The translations under genes were made by a program, and so were the position numbers. Shown piece after piece: positions 15,330 to 23,805 of a DNA stretch of 44,791 nucleotides. Under the pieces are notes generated by a model that was not told the DNA's origin, ran no database searches, and saw only the letters and a program-made list of their open reading frames with translations. The stretch lies in contig JAJDTI010000141.1 in the NCBI GenBank assembly GCA_022827245.1, positions 1 to 44,791 on the forward strand, read 5' to 3'. The DNA comes from Pseudomonadales bacterium (GTDB taxonomy: Bacteria > Pseudomonadota > Gammaproteobacteria > Pseudomonadales > Azotimanducaceae). Every line of letters begins with the position of its first letter. The first letter of the stretch is position 1.

Positions 15330-16745
15330 TCAGACGGTCCATTCGTGCACGGGCTGCCCGGAGTCCTGGGCGTCCAGGTAGGCGAGGGTCAGCGCGTTGA
15401 AGTCGGGTCCGTGGCGCTCTACCCAGCGGCGCTGCCAGGTGGCGCCGTTGGCGGCCCGCTCGACCCGTCGCGTGGCGATCCCGAGGTAGCGCTCCACCTC
15501 GACATCGGGGATGTCGAGGGTGCGCAGGGCGGCGGCCGCGGCCGGCAGCATGTCCTCGAGCAGGAGCTGGCGGGCCGGGAGGCGACGCCCGTCGCGCCAG
15601 GTCAACTCGGCGTCGAGTCCGAGGCGCGCGGCGGCGTAGAAGTTGGCGCGGGCGGTCTCGAACGGGAGGTCCGACTCGATGGGGACCGGGTCCTCCACGA
15701 GCGCGCGCACGGCACCCATGAACACGGCGGTGTTGGCGATGCAGTCGTCGATCGTGGGTCCGGCCGGCACGACCCGGTGCTCGATCCGCAGGTGCGGCAC
15801 GCCGTCGAAGTCGAAGCCGAGCAGCGGCCGGTTCCAGCGCCAGACGGTGCCGTTCTGGAACCGTACGTGGGCGAACTTGCTCGGCGGCTCGTCCTGGACG
15901 TACGGGAGCAGGATGGCGTGCAGTTCCCGGTTCTCGCGAAACGTCTCGAAGAGGGACCTGTCCGCGTAGCCGCTGCCGAATCCCACGCGTTCGGGGTCCC
16001 TCGGGCCCAGGGAAACCGCCTGCTCGAACAGCGGCACGCGAGTTTCGGCCCACAGCGAGCGCCCGAACAGGAAGGGCGAGTTCGCGGAGAGCGCCACCAT
16101 GGGCGCCGAGGCCGCGAGGGCGGCGTTGTAGGTGCGCACCGCGCGGTCGGGCTTGCACTGGAGGTGGATCTGGAACGAGGTCGCGGCCGCCTCGAGCATG
16201 ACGTCGTCGTGGGACATCTCGAGATGGTCCGCGCCGGCGATGTCGACCTCGAATGGGGCGCCGTCGCGCAGCGCCAGCACGCGGTCGTTCAGCGCCTGGT
16301 ACCGGACCATGCGGGACATGTGGTCCGAGTTCAGCAGTTCCGGGGCGATCGTCGGCAGGATGCCTATCGTCGCGAGCCTGAGGTCCAGGGCCTCCGCGGC
16401 CTCCCGGCAGGCCCGCCAGGTGGCGGCGAGTTCGTCGTGGAGCCGCGTGAACACGCGTCCCGTGATGGCGCAGGGGCTGCCGTTCAGTTCGACGTTGTAG
16501 CTCGCGAGTTCGGGCACCACGAGCGGATTGTCGAGGGCGTCGAGGAAGTGCTCGTTGCGGGGTGCGGGATTGCCGTGCGCGTCGACCAGCCACGCCTCGA
16601 GCTCGAAACCGGCGATGTCCCCCCGCTCGCTGAATCCGCCGTTCACGAAGAGCTGCGCGACCTCGGCGGTCTCGCGGTCGAGACGCCGCCGGAAACGCGT
16701 GAAATCCTCGGCGTTGAAGTGTCGTTGCGCGATCTCGTCGCCCAT
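15330..16745 (-). CDS. Glutamate-cysteine ligase family (GCS2-like carboxylate-amine ligase)
   Basis: The 471-residue protein matches the GCS2/YbdK-like branch of carboxylate-amine ligases. GFELEAWLVD near residue 45 is the metal/ATP-binding start, with ELNGSPCAITG, HLEMSHDDVMLEAAATSFQ and HLRIEHRVVPAGPTIDDCIA following as conserved blocks. These enzymes join an amino acid amine to a carboxylate such as the gamma-carboxyl of glutamate with ATP. Whether the product is gamma-glutamylcysteine or another amide cannot be told from sequence. It is first in a minus-strand unit with the M14 protein and metX, and divergent from the enoyl-CoA hydratase across 127 bases. ATG 16745 gives a family-like N-terminus. 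Confidence 0.85.
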   Translation of the reverse strand: MGDEIAQRHFNAEDFTRFRRRLDRETAEVAQLFVNGGFSERGDIAGFELEAWLVDAHGNPAPRNEHFLDALDNPLVVPELASYNVELNGSPCAITGRVFTRLHDELAATWRACREAAEALDLRLATIGILPTIAPELLNSDHMSRMVRYQALNDRVLALRDGAPFEVDIAGADHLEMSHDDVMLEAAATSFQIHLQCKPDRAVRTYNAALAASAPMVALSANSPFLFGRSLWAETRVPLFEQAVSLGPRDPERVGFGSGYADRSLFETFRENRELHAILLPYVQDEPPSKFAHVRFQNGTVWRWNRPLLGFDFDGVPHLRIEHRVVPAGPTIDDCIANTAVFMGAVRALVEDPVPIESDLPFETARANFYAAARLGLDAELTWRDGRRLPARQLLLEDMLPAAAAALRTLDIPDVEVERYLGIATRRVERAANGATWQRRWVERHGPDFNALTLAYLDAQDSGQPVHEWTV

Positions 16746-16872
16746 GGCGAGTCGGGCCGGGTGATCGGGGAGCGGCTATCTTCCGTTAGTCGGGCCTCTG
16801 TCCGCAACGGCGCCCGCTACGCGGCGTCACCGTTGCTAACATGCGCGCGTCTTCCTCACCGAGGGCTTCCCG

Positions 16873-17655
16873 ATGTCCCCGTCCGTGCTGATCGTGGAGA
16901 AAAAGGACGGCATCGCCACGCTCACCCTGAACCGGCCCGAGCAGATGAACGCGCTCTCCATGGAATTGCGCCGCATGCTCGTCGAAGAACTCGAGGCGCT
17001 GCGCTACGACGAAGACATCGGCGTGGTGATCCTGACCGGCGCGGGGCGCGGGTTCTGCGCCGGCCTCGACCTGAAGGAGATGGGCGGGGAGCGTCCCGCC
17101 GAGGCGGCGGGGCCGGGCGAGTTCCCGGACCCTCCGCAGATGCTGCGGATGCTCCGGCAACCGGTGATCGGGGCGATCAACGGGGTGGCGGTCACCGGCG
17201 GTTTCGAGATCGCGCTGTCGTGCGACATCCTGATCGCGGCGCCGGAGGCCCGGTTTGCCGACACGCACGCCCGCGTCGGCCTCCTCGCCGGCTGGGGCCT
17301 GTCTCAGCGCCTGTCGCGGATCGTCGGGCCGAACCGCGCGCGCGAACTCTCGCTGACGGGCAACTACCTCTCGGCGGAGCGCGCGGAGCGGTGGGGACTG
17401 GTCAACCGCGTGGTACCGCGCGAGGACCTGATGCCGACGTGCGAGGCCCTCGCGCGTGACATGCTCTCGTGCGTGCCGGAGGTCCTCTTCGAGTACAAGA
17501 GCCTGATCGACCGGGGCTTCGACCTCGCGCTGGGGGATGCGATGACATACGAGTCCGAGATCGCGCGCCGCCATCCGAATCCGGAGCCGGAGGTGGTCGC
17601 GGCGCGTCGGGCCGGGATCCAGCGACGCGGGCGCGCGCAGGCGGGTGAATCGTGA
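16873..17655 (+). CDS. Enoyl-CoA hydratase/isomerase family (crotonase)
   Basis: The 260-residue crotonase has the substrate loop GAGRGFCAGLDLKEM (CoA oxyanion hole) and INGVAVTGGFEIALSCD (second oxyanion strand). FADTHARVGLLAGWGLSQRL matches the segment where a catalytic Glu is often present; here the position seems to be Ala/Gly, so the hydratase role is not certain and isomerase or thioesterase activity is possible. It begins a plus-strand unit: its stop overlaps the GTG of the luciferase-like gene by four bases, and that gene overlaps the GST gene by four. The start ATG 16873 (MSPSVLIVEKKDG) fits the family. Confidence 0.9.
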   Translation: MSPSVLIVEKKDGIATLTLNRPEQMNALSMELRRMLVEELEALRYDEDIGVVILTGAGRGFCAGLDLKEMGGERPAEAAGPGEFPDPPQMLRMLRQPVIGAINGVAVTGGFEIALSCDILIAAPEARFADTHARVGLLAGWGLSQRLSRIVGPNRARELSLTGNYLSAERAERWGLVNRVVPREDLMPTCEALARDMLSCVPEVLFEYKSLIDRGFDLALGDAMTYESEIARRHPNPEPEVVAARRAGIQRRGRAQAGES

Positions 17656-18410
17656 GGCTCGGCGCCCTGCTAGGGCCGGTCACTGGAAACTCACCGGCGA
17701 ACTTCCTCGCCGAACAGGCGCGCACTTTCGCGGGAGAGGGGTTCGACAGTCTCTGGTCGGCCCAGGCCCTCGGACGGGGTTTCATGCTGACCGATCCGTT
17801 TGTCGCGCTCAGCGTCGCGGCGGCGGCCGCGGAGGACGTCGAGCTCGGCACGGCTGTCGTGCAGGCCCCGCTCTACCACCCGATGGATTTGGCGCACCGG
17901 GTCTTCTCTTTGCAGCAGGTGTGCGGAGAGCGCCTCGTTCTTGGGCTGGGTGCGGGCTCTACTGCAAGTGATTTCAATATGTTGAGCCGCTCATTTGAGA
18001 CGAGATTCGAGGATTTCGGGGTCATGGTCGACGCTCTGCGCGAGGCGTTCGAGAGCGGCGGCAGCGACGCGACGAACCTGTCTCCCTGGCCGTCGGTGCA
18101 GGGCGGGCCGCCGCTGTTCCTCGGCACTTGGGGCCGGGGCGTGGAGCGTGCCGCGCGGGAGTTCGACGGCTGGATCGCCTCGGCGCACTACCGCACGGAG
18201 GAACAGGTCGTTGCCAGCCTGCAACGTTACCGGCGGGCCGGCGGCGGACGTGCCGTGGTGTCGACGATCCAGTTGCCGGCCGGCACGGACCTCGGGGAGC
18301 TCCGCGACCGGCTGGCCCGCTTCGCCGAGGCCGGTTTCGACGACGCCGTGGTGCTGATCCTGCCCGGCGGTCCGGAGCCGGGAGCCGTGCGGCGATTGGT
18401 CGAGGGATGA
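17652..18410 (+). CDS. LLM-class flavin/F420-dependent oxidoreductase
   Basis: The 252-residue protein has the TIM-barrel pattern of luciferase-like monooxygenases: GEGFDSLWSAQ, ELGTAVVQAPLYHPM (the AT/PLxHP motif), GERLVLGLGAGST and GPPLFLGTWG. It is shorter than typical members (300-350) and lacks part of the insertion region. The cofactor may be FMN or F420; no F420 biosynthesis gene is visible, and proteobacterial members are mostly flavin-linked. It starts at GTG 17652 inside the hydratase stop. Together with the crotonase and GST it may act on a lipid or xenobiotic, but the substrate is unknown. Confidence 0.85.
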   Translation: MRLGALLGPVTGNSPANFLAEQARTFAGEGFDSLWSAQALGRGFMLTDPFVALSVAAAAAEDVELGTAVVQAPLYHPMDLAHRVFSLQQVCGERLVLGLGAGSTASDFNMLSRSFETRFEDFGVMVDALREAFESGGSDATNLSPWPSVQGGPPLFLGTWGRGVERAAREFDGWIASAHYRTEEQVVASLQRYRRAGGGRAVVSTIQLPAGTDLGELRDRLARFAEAGFDDAVVLILPGGPEPGAVRRLVEG

Positions 18411-19024
18411 CGATGCCCCGGATCCAGCTCTACGAGTACGCCAACACGCGCTCCGCGCGATGCCGTTGGACCCTGGCGGAAGCCGGGCTCGAGTACGAGT
18501 CCGTCGGGAACACCCGCGACGTCTTCGCAAGCGATGCCCTCCGTGCCGTTCACCCCCTCGCCAAGCTTCCGGCCGCCGTCATAGACGGACGTCCCCTCTT
18601 CGAATCCGCCGCGATCTGCACGGCGATCGCGGACCTCGTGCCGGAACGTGGCCTCGTCGGGAGGTCGGGCTCCTGGTCCCGGGCGCTCCACGACCAATGG
18701 GTCAGCTTTGCCCTGACCGAGATGGAGTGCTGGCTCTGGAGCACGGAACTGAACGAATTCGACTTCTCGCTGCCGAGCGAACAGCGCGTGCCGGCCATCG
18801 CCGAGCCAAACGCCGTGCTGTTCCGGCGGAGCGCGACGGCGCTTGACGCGGTCCTGGCCGACGTGGACTACCTCGTCGAGAATCGCTTCACGGTCACCGA
18901 CATCATCGTGGGCTTCACCGTGAACTGGGGGCAGTCGGACGGGCTGCTCGGGGATTTCGATCACCTGCAGCGCTACCTGGAGCGCCTGCGGGGCAGGGAG
19001 CACTGCACGCTGGTGTCGGCGTAA
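18407..19024 (+). CDS. Glutathione S-transferase family protein
   Basis: The 205-residue protein has the thioredoxin-like GST N-terminal domain: LYEYANTRSARCRWTLAEAG with Ser/Cys at the glutathione-activating site, HPLAKLPAAVIDG with the cis-Pro, and FESAAICTAIADLVPE for the gamma-glutamyl contact. An all-helical C-terminal domain ends in a TDIIVGFTVNWG segment (N-capping box region). ATG 18407 overlaps the preceding stop (ATGA), so the three genes from 16873 are probably one operon. It converges on the MFS gene with 40 bases between the stops. Confidence 0.9.
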   Translation: MTMPRIQLYEYANTRSARCRWTLAEAGLEYESVGNTRDVFASDALRAVHPLAKLPAAVIDGRPLFESAAICTAIADLVPERGLVGRSGSWSRALHDQWVSFALTEMECWLWSTELNEFDFSLPSEQRVPAIAEPNAVLFRRSATALDAVLADVDYLVENRFTVTDIIVGFTVNWGQSDGLLGDFDHLQRYLERLRGREHCTLVSA

Positions 19025-19064
19025 GGGGAAAGCCCGCGTCCGTGGGGATTGCCCGTGGCGCGGA

Positions 19065-20393
19065 TCAGCCGGCCTGCTGCGGCGCGGCGGCGCCGACCGC
19101 GTCGGGGAGTCGGTCCTCGAGCAGACGGATGCCGGGGGTGAGGAAGGCGATCACCGCCAGGACGAGCGCCACCAGGCCGAGGATCTCGTACATCAGGCCC
19201 ATGCCGCGGCCGGGTCCCACACCGAGCAGCGCGCCGATGCTGTCGGCGAGGCCGCCGCCGGCCGCCATCAGCGGCTCGAAGATCGCTTCCGCGAGTGGTG
19301 CGGCCAGCAGCAGGCCGGCGCACTGTGCGGCCACGCCGAACACGAGGCGCATGCCGAATACCCGGCCGAGGAAGCCCGGCTCCACCTTCACCTGCCACAC
19401 GACCCGGGACAGCCCGAGCATGAACGTGAAGCTCATGCCGATGAACGCGACGCCGAAGGCGGTGACGAGCACGCTTTCGCGGAACCCGATGACCATCATG
19501 GCCAGTGCGGCCGCGATCAGGCCGCCCAGGACGCCCGTCATGCGACGTTCGGGGCCGCCCCACGCCGCGAGGAGCACGCCCGCCGCGAGCGCGCCGAAGC
19601 CGAAGCTGCCCAGCACGAACCCCGCGGCCTGTTCGTCGGCGAAGCTGAGGACGAGGGGCGTGCAGAGCGCGAATCCGAAGCCCGGCAGCAGGAACATGGC
19701 TACGGTGACGAGCGTCAGGAGGTGCATCAGCGGCCGGCGGTCCCGCAGGTAGTTCCAGCCGGCGGCAAGTTCGCGCCCGAGACTGGGACTCGAGTCCGCG
19801 TCGTCCTCCTTCGGCGGCCGCGGGATCGCGGACAGCGCCAGCGCCAGCACGACGGCCCCGAAGGTGACGAAGTCCACGACGAAGATGATCCCGAGGCCCA
19901 CCGTGCCGAGCAGGACGCCCGCGAGCGCGGGTCCCACGATCATCTCGAGGCCGGCGATGGTCTGCGCCAGCCCCGCCGCGCGGCCAAGCTGCTCCTTCGG
20001 AACGAGCAGCGGCACGCTGGCGTCGAACGCCGGGATGACGAACGCGTTGGCGATCCCGTTGGCGAACAGCGCGACGTACAGGTGCCAGGTCTCGAGGGTG
20101 TCCGTGAACCAGAGCGCGGCCACGCCCAGCGTGCTCAGGCTCGCCACGGCGTTGGCGACGATCATCACGCGCCGCCGGTCCCAGCGGTCGACCAGCGGCC
20201 CGGCCACCACGCCGCCGAGCCCCAGGGGCAGGAACGCGGCGAAGAGGAGCAGGCTGTACGCCGTCGTGTCGCCGGTCTCGGCAAGCGTCCAGATGACGAG
20301 GCCGAAACGCGTCATGGACGAACCCACCGTCGAGACGAGTTGCCCGGCCAGGATGCCCGCGAAGGCGCGTTGTCCGTGCAGCCGGAACATCAT
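19065..20393 (-). CDS. MFS transporter, EntS-like (MFS_3) exporter
   Basis: The 442-residue inner-membrane protein has about 12 hydrophobic segments. It carries the MFS loop signature GPLVDRWDRRRVMIV after TM2 and a long cytoplasmic loop (PRPPKEDDADSSPSLGREL) in the middle. This layout matches the MFS_3 group that includes the enterobactin exporter EntS. Its start at ATG 20393 overlaps the sucrase/ferredoxin-like stop by four bases. The pair sits behind a Fur box, so export of a siderophore or of an iron-related product under iron limitation is a reasonable inference. No siderophore synthase is visible. Drug export is the alternative. Confidence 0.88.
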   Translation of the reverse strand: MMFRLHGQRAFAGILAGQLVSTVGSSMTRFGLVIWTLAETGDTTAYSLLLFAAFLPLGLGGVVAGPLVDRWDRRRVMIVANAVASLSTLGVAALWFTDTLETWHLYVALFANGIANAFVIPAFDASVPLLVPKEQLGRAAGLAQTIAGLEMIVGPALAGVLLGTVGLGIIFVVDFVTFGAVVLALALSAIPRPPKEDDADSSPSLGRELAAGWNYLRDRRPLMHLLTLVTVAMFLLPGFGFALCTPLVLSFADEQAAGFVLGSFGFGALAAGVLLAAWGGPERRMTGVLGGLIAAALAMMVIGFRESVLVTAFGVAFIGMSFTFMLGLSRVVWQVKVEPGFLGRVFGMRLVFGVAAQCAGLLLAAPLAEAIFEPLMAAGGGLADSIGALLGVGPGRGMGLMYEILGLVALVLAVIAFLTPGIRLLEDRLPDAVGAAAPQQAG

Positions 20394-21361
20394 GCGCACG
20401 CCCCGGCCGAAGCCTTGGCAGCGCTCTCGTCCAACGGTTCGAGGCGATGCACCGGGGGCGACCGTGGCTCCTCCGCACGGCAGGTGGTGAAGAACACGTC
20501 CGGATGCGGTTCGGAGGCGAGCCGGTAGCTGCGGGCCTCGCCCGCCGTGTGCACGGTCACCCTCCCGTCGATGGCGGGGGACGCTTCGACGCGGAGCTCG
20601 TCGAGTCCCCAGGCATCGTGGCGCTGGCGGGCGAGGAACTCGGCCGCTGCGGTGGTCATGGACTGCCCGATCCGCCCGCGGTAGCCCTTCGGGTAGACCT
20701 GCCGCCGTCGTTCGGCGTCGATCAGGGCGTCCACCGTCGCCGTGGAGACGTGCCCGTAGCAGTTGCCGCTTGGCAGGCACCAGAGGTTGGGCGCGAACCG
20801 GCAACCTCCGAAGTGGGCCGCATGCCAGACCTCCACGTCGCCCCGATCGCGCAGGTGGCGGTAGAGCCGGTTGCCGTCGACGGCGCAGCACGGGTCCACC
20901 TTGCCGTGGGTGCAGACAAGGACGCGGAACGTATCGTCGCGGTGCGCCGCGAAGTCCTGAGGCCTGTTGCGGATCGCCTCAAGGTCGAATTCCGTCAGCG
21001 CGCCGTGATCCGCCACCTCGTAGCGAAGCTGCAGCGGGCTACCGCCGGGGCTCGGCACGCAGAAGAAGACGGCGAGCGAGTCCCCTCGTTGTTGCCTGTC
21101 CCGCCGGATCGGGAGGATGCGCGGGTGCAGGCCGACGCCCGTCTCCTGATAGCGGCGCCAGGTTTCGAGGTTGAAGGCATGCAACTCGGGCGAGAGCGAG
21201 GCAAGGGCCAGGCGGGGAAACGGTGCGGTGCCCTCGACGAACATGCCGAGATCGAAGTGACCGAGTGTGCCGGCCGTGTCTTCGCCACGCGCCCTACTGG
21301 CCCGGGCGCAGGGGTCGCGTGGGGGCGTTGCCCGCCGGCCCGTCCTGGAGTGCGCGTCCAT
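20390..21361 (-). CDS. Sucrase/ferredoxin-like family protein (thioredoxin-fold [2Fe-2S])
   Basis: The 323-residue protein matches the Suc_Fer-like family. SRARGEDTAGTLGH starts the conserved part. VCTHGKVDPCCAVDGNRLY holds the CxxxxxxxCC cluster ligands, and AHFGGCRFAPNLWCLPSG with HVS completes the thioredoxin-like ferredoxin. Members are cytoplasmic iron-sulfur proteins, often near siderophore genes; a reductase role on ferric siderophores has been proposed for such settings, and I cannot confirm it here. ATG 21361 is chosen; it lies 17 bases from a Fur box. It is translationally coupled to the MFS exporter. Confidence 0.88.
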   Translation of the reverse strand: MDAHSRTGRRATPPRDPCARASRARGEDTAGTLGHFDLGMFVEGTAPFPRLALASLSPELHAFNLETWRRYQETGVGLHPRILPIRRDRQQRGDSLAVFFCVPSPGGSPLQLRYEVADHGALTEFDLEAIRNRPQDFAAHRDDTFRVLVCTHGKVDPCCAVDGNRLYRHLRDRGDVEVWHAAHFGGCRFAPNLWCLPSGNCYGHVSTATVDALIDAERRRQVYPKGYRGRIGQSMTTAAAEFLARQRHDAWGLDELRVEASPAIDGRVTVHTAGEARSYRLASEPHPDVFFTTCRAEEPRSPPVHRLEPLDESAAKASAGACA

Positions 21362-21377
21362 GTGCCGAGATGCTAAG

Positions 21378-21396
21378 ACTAATGAGAATCATTCGC
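21378..21396. promoter_or_regulatory. Fur box upstream of the sucrase/ferredoxin-like gene
   Basis: The 19 bases ACTAATGAGAATCATTCGC match the Fur consensus GATAATGATAATCATTATC at 14 of 19 positions, including the core TAATGA-x-AATCATT. They end 17 bases before the ATG at 21361 on the minus strand, a fitting site for iron-dependent repression of the two-gene unit. Confidence 0.85.
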
Positions 21397-21481
21397 AACC
21401 AGGCGGGATGCACGGCACTGCGTTGGCCCGCTGTGTCCCGGGCCGCGTCGAGCAGAGGCAGGGCGCTGTCGGGGATACCTT

Positions 21482-22750
21482 CTAGAAGAACACGTACGAC
21501 CGCACGACCAGGTTCTTGCGGCAGCGCGCGTCCTCCGGCGCCGTCGGGTCCACGCACGCGGTGTGGAACGACCAGCGCGAGACCGAACCGTCGGTCACCG
21601 AGTCGTAGCACTTCAGCATCGAGACTTCGTTCGGCTGCTGCCGCGGGAACCAGTACCACTCGTGCTCGGGCCGGTAGGTGAAACGGGTGGTCTCACCGAC
21701 GCGGTCGTCGTAGATGCGGTAGTTCGTGATGTACGGCTGGTCCGCGAAGGACGGCCACGCGCAGAGCACGAACGGGAACTGCTCCACCGGCTCCATCGGC
21801 TTCGCGAGGTTGATCGACATGAACCGCCGCGACATCTTCGCGTCGGCCTCCGCTTCGGTGTAATGCTGCGTGCGACCGAAGTTCCGGAGGTTCTTCGTCA
21901 GGAGTTCGCGGCAGCGCACCCGGCCGCTGTTGTCGTTCAGGTCGTTGTGAACGAGGTTGGCGTAGCCCTTGTTGACGCCGGGGTTCTTGGCGTCCTGGTC
22001 CTCGGCGCGGTCGCCGTCGTAGTCCTTGTTGAAGACGTCGTGGTTGTAGACCAGCGCGTCCGTCGCCCCGGGGAAGAAGTCGAGGAGCAACTGCTCGATC
22101 TCCGGGTAGAAGACGCGCTGCACTTCGCGGGAGTCGTAGAAGTTGCCGCACTTCGACTCCAGGTGCGCGAGCGAAACGCCGAGCCGGTCCATGCACGCCG
22201 CGCTGTCGGGGGAGAGTCCCGGGTGATACTCGTCCATGCGCCGCGCGTCGCGCAGGATCTGCGGGAAATAGAGGCAGCGCCGCCCGATGTCGCGCTCTTC
22301 CTTGCGCAGGGCGAGCTGGTCGGCCTCCCGGGAGGGGTCGCGCCAGAGCGCGTTGGACGAGACGATCGAGTAGGAGGGCGCCTCGTGAACCGTGTAGCGC
22401 AGCGGCAGGGCAAGACCGCCTTCGGGGGCCTCGATGCCGGTGGCCCGGATGTGCTCCAGGCACTCTTCGTAGGTGCGGAAACCGAGACCCCACCGGGTCT
22501 GGATGGGTCCGGGCGGCGCGTTCTCGATCATGTCGATCACGTCCTGCCCCTCGCCCTCGGCGATCTGGCGGAACGCTTCCGCCTCCGCCGCGGCGGTCCC
22601 CGCGTCGCCGTTCCGATCGAACGCCATGTAGGACACGCCACCGTTGGAGGCGATCGGGGGCGGCTGTCCTTCCGTGAGCTCGAACGGCGGCACGTAGGCG
22701 TCCGAATTGGCTCCCGCAACCCGGTCCGCGATGACTGCCGGTCGGTTCAT
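21482..22750 (-). CDS. CmcJ/NvfI-family oxidoreductase-like protein (non-heme iron oxygenase)
   Basis: The 422-residue protein resembles the CmcJ/AsaB/NvfI family, known from cephamycin tailoring and many fungal clusters. Landmarks are YNHDVFN, the metal-type pair NLVHNDLND, PFVLCAWPSFADQPYITNYR, WYWFPRQQPNEVSMLKCYDS and the C-terminal WSFHTACVDPTAPEDARCR with RSYVFF. The HxD in VHND and the His in SFHTA are plausible iron ligands. The N-terminal 230 residues with many charged segments are longer than in the classic fungal members. ATG 22750 is chosen. It lies downstream of an SGNH esterase and a DUF3604 gene on the same strand, 28 bases after the first. The substrate is unknown. Confidence 0.75.
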   Translation of the reverse strand: MNRPAVIADRVAGANSDAYVPPFELTEGQPPPIASNGGVSYMAFDRNGDAGTAAAEAEAFRQIAEGEGQDVIDMIENAPPGPIQTRWGLGFRTYEECLEHIRATGIEAPEGGLALPLRYTVHEAPSYSIVSSNALWRDPSREADQLALRKEERDIGRRCLYFPQILRDARRMDEYHPGLSPDSAACMDRLGVSLAHLESKCGNFYDSREVQRVFYPEIEQLLLDFFPGATDALVYNHDVFNKDYDGDRAEDQDAKNPGVNKGYANLVHNDLNDNSGRVRCRELLTKNLRNFGRTQHYTEAEADAKMSRRFMSINLAKPMEPVEQFPFVLCAWPSFADQPYITNYRIYDDRVGETTRFTYRPEHEWYWFPRQQPNEVSMLKCYDSVTDGSVSRWSFHTACVDPTAPEDARCRKNLVVRSYVFF

Positions 22751-22778
22751 GGCATCCCCCCAGTCCGAAAACGGCAAA

Positions 22779-23765
22779 TTATGGCATAGGACGCGCGGAC
22801 TGGGAGCGTGCGGGGGCCGCGGCGTCCCCGATCGCCTGCACCCACAGCCGGGCGTGCTCGGCGATGCCCCGGTGCGTGAAGTGGCAGCTGTCGGGCCGGA
22901 AGCGCGGGCCCGTGATCGTGTCGGTGTCCGGCCCCGGACGCACGTTGGCGATCCGGTCCGGCAGACTCCGCTGGGCGCTGCGGATACGCTCGGCGCTCTC
23001 GACATGCTCGGGCCAGTCGCCCCGGACGTCGCAGCGCGTTGCGACCGCCGGGAGCACCGGTGCGTCGATGCCGAGCGCGGGCAGGGACGTTGCCAACGCC
23101 TGGAACTGCGCCACGTAATCCTCCTCCGCTGTGTCTGCGAATACGTCGGACTCGCCCTGGTGCCACAGGACGTGCGTGGGCCGGATGCCGAGACGCCCGA
23201 GCATCCGGGCGGCGCCCTCGACCCGCGCATGGAGGTCCCCTCCGGGCACCCACCGGGCGAGCTCCGTGCCCCCGATGCCGATCGGCACGATCAGCACCCG
23301 CCGGTAGAGTCCCTCGCGGATCAGCTCGTCGCCCACCCGTCCCCAGACCGAGCCGCCCTCGCCGTTGGGACCGAGCAACGGATCTTCGGCGCGGTAGCAC
23401 TTGCCGTCGTGGGGATTGAAGTTGACGACGTCGTGCAGCGGGACGTAGCGGTCCCTTGCGGCGTTGGCGCTGTTCGACTGCCCGAAGGCGAACAGGACGG
23501 CCCGCTCCGGGTGGTCCCCGGCGAAGGCGTCGCAGGCAAGCGCCTCGCGGCCTTCCGTGTCCGCGAAGCCGCATGCCGTCGTGTCCTCGACGTCGCAGGG
23601 CCTCGTGCCCCCGGGCAACAGCATCATGACGGACAGGGCGGTTCGGGCGGCGCCGGACATGGAGCCCGGCGTGAACGAAGCGATGAGGGCGCCGTATCCG
23701 TACGCGAGGTAGAGCGAGCCCAGCCAGCCGAGGGCGATGGCCGCCGCCGCGATCCACTTCTTCAT
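22779..23765 (-). CDS. SGNH-type esterase, sialate O-acetylesterase-like
   Basis: The 328-residue protein starts with a membrane segment (MKKWIAAAAIALGWLGSLYL) acting as signal or anchor. The nucleophile block is LFAFGQSNSAN, with LIVPIGIGGTELARW and the family motif VLWHQGESD following. The catalytic Asp/His are probably in SCHFTHRGI near the end. This is the carbohydrate-esterase 6 / sialate O-acetylesterase pattern, acting outside the cytoplasm on an O-acyl group. The chosen ATG 23765 puts the hydrophobic helix first; the frame extends upstream, but those residues are not signal-like. It lies 40 bases after the DUF3604 gene and 28 before the CmcJ-like gene. Confidence 0.85.
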   Translation of the reverse strand: MKKWIAAAAIALGWLGSLYLAYGYGALIASFTPGSMSGAARTALSVMMLLPGGTRPCDVEDTTACGFADTEGREALACDAFAGDHPERAVLFAFGQSNSANAARDRYVPLHDVVNFNPHDGKCYRAEDPLLGPNGEGGSVWGRVGDELIREGLYRRVLIVPIGIGGTELARWVPGGDLHARVEGAARMLGRLGIRPTHVLWHQGESDVFADTAEEDYVAQFQALATSLPALGIDAPVLPAVATRCDVRGDWPEHVESAERIRSAQRSLPDRIANVRPGPDTDTITGPRFRPDSCHFTHRGIAEHARLWVQAIGDAAAPARSQSARPMP

Positions 23766-23805
23766 GCGCGAGCCATCCGGCGCCGACGGGCGTGACGCGC
23801 CGGCC

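Noticed and set aside
15312-17459. Long plus-strand frame opposite the glutamate-cysteine ligase-like gene
   Set aside because: Antisense shadow; the minus-strand product has the family motifs in order.
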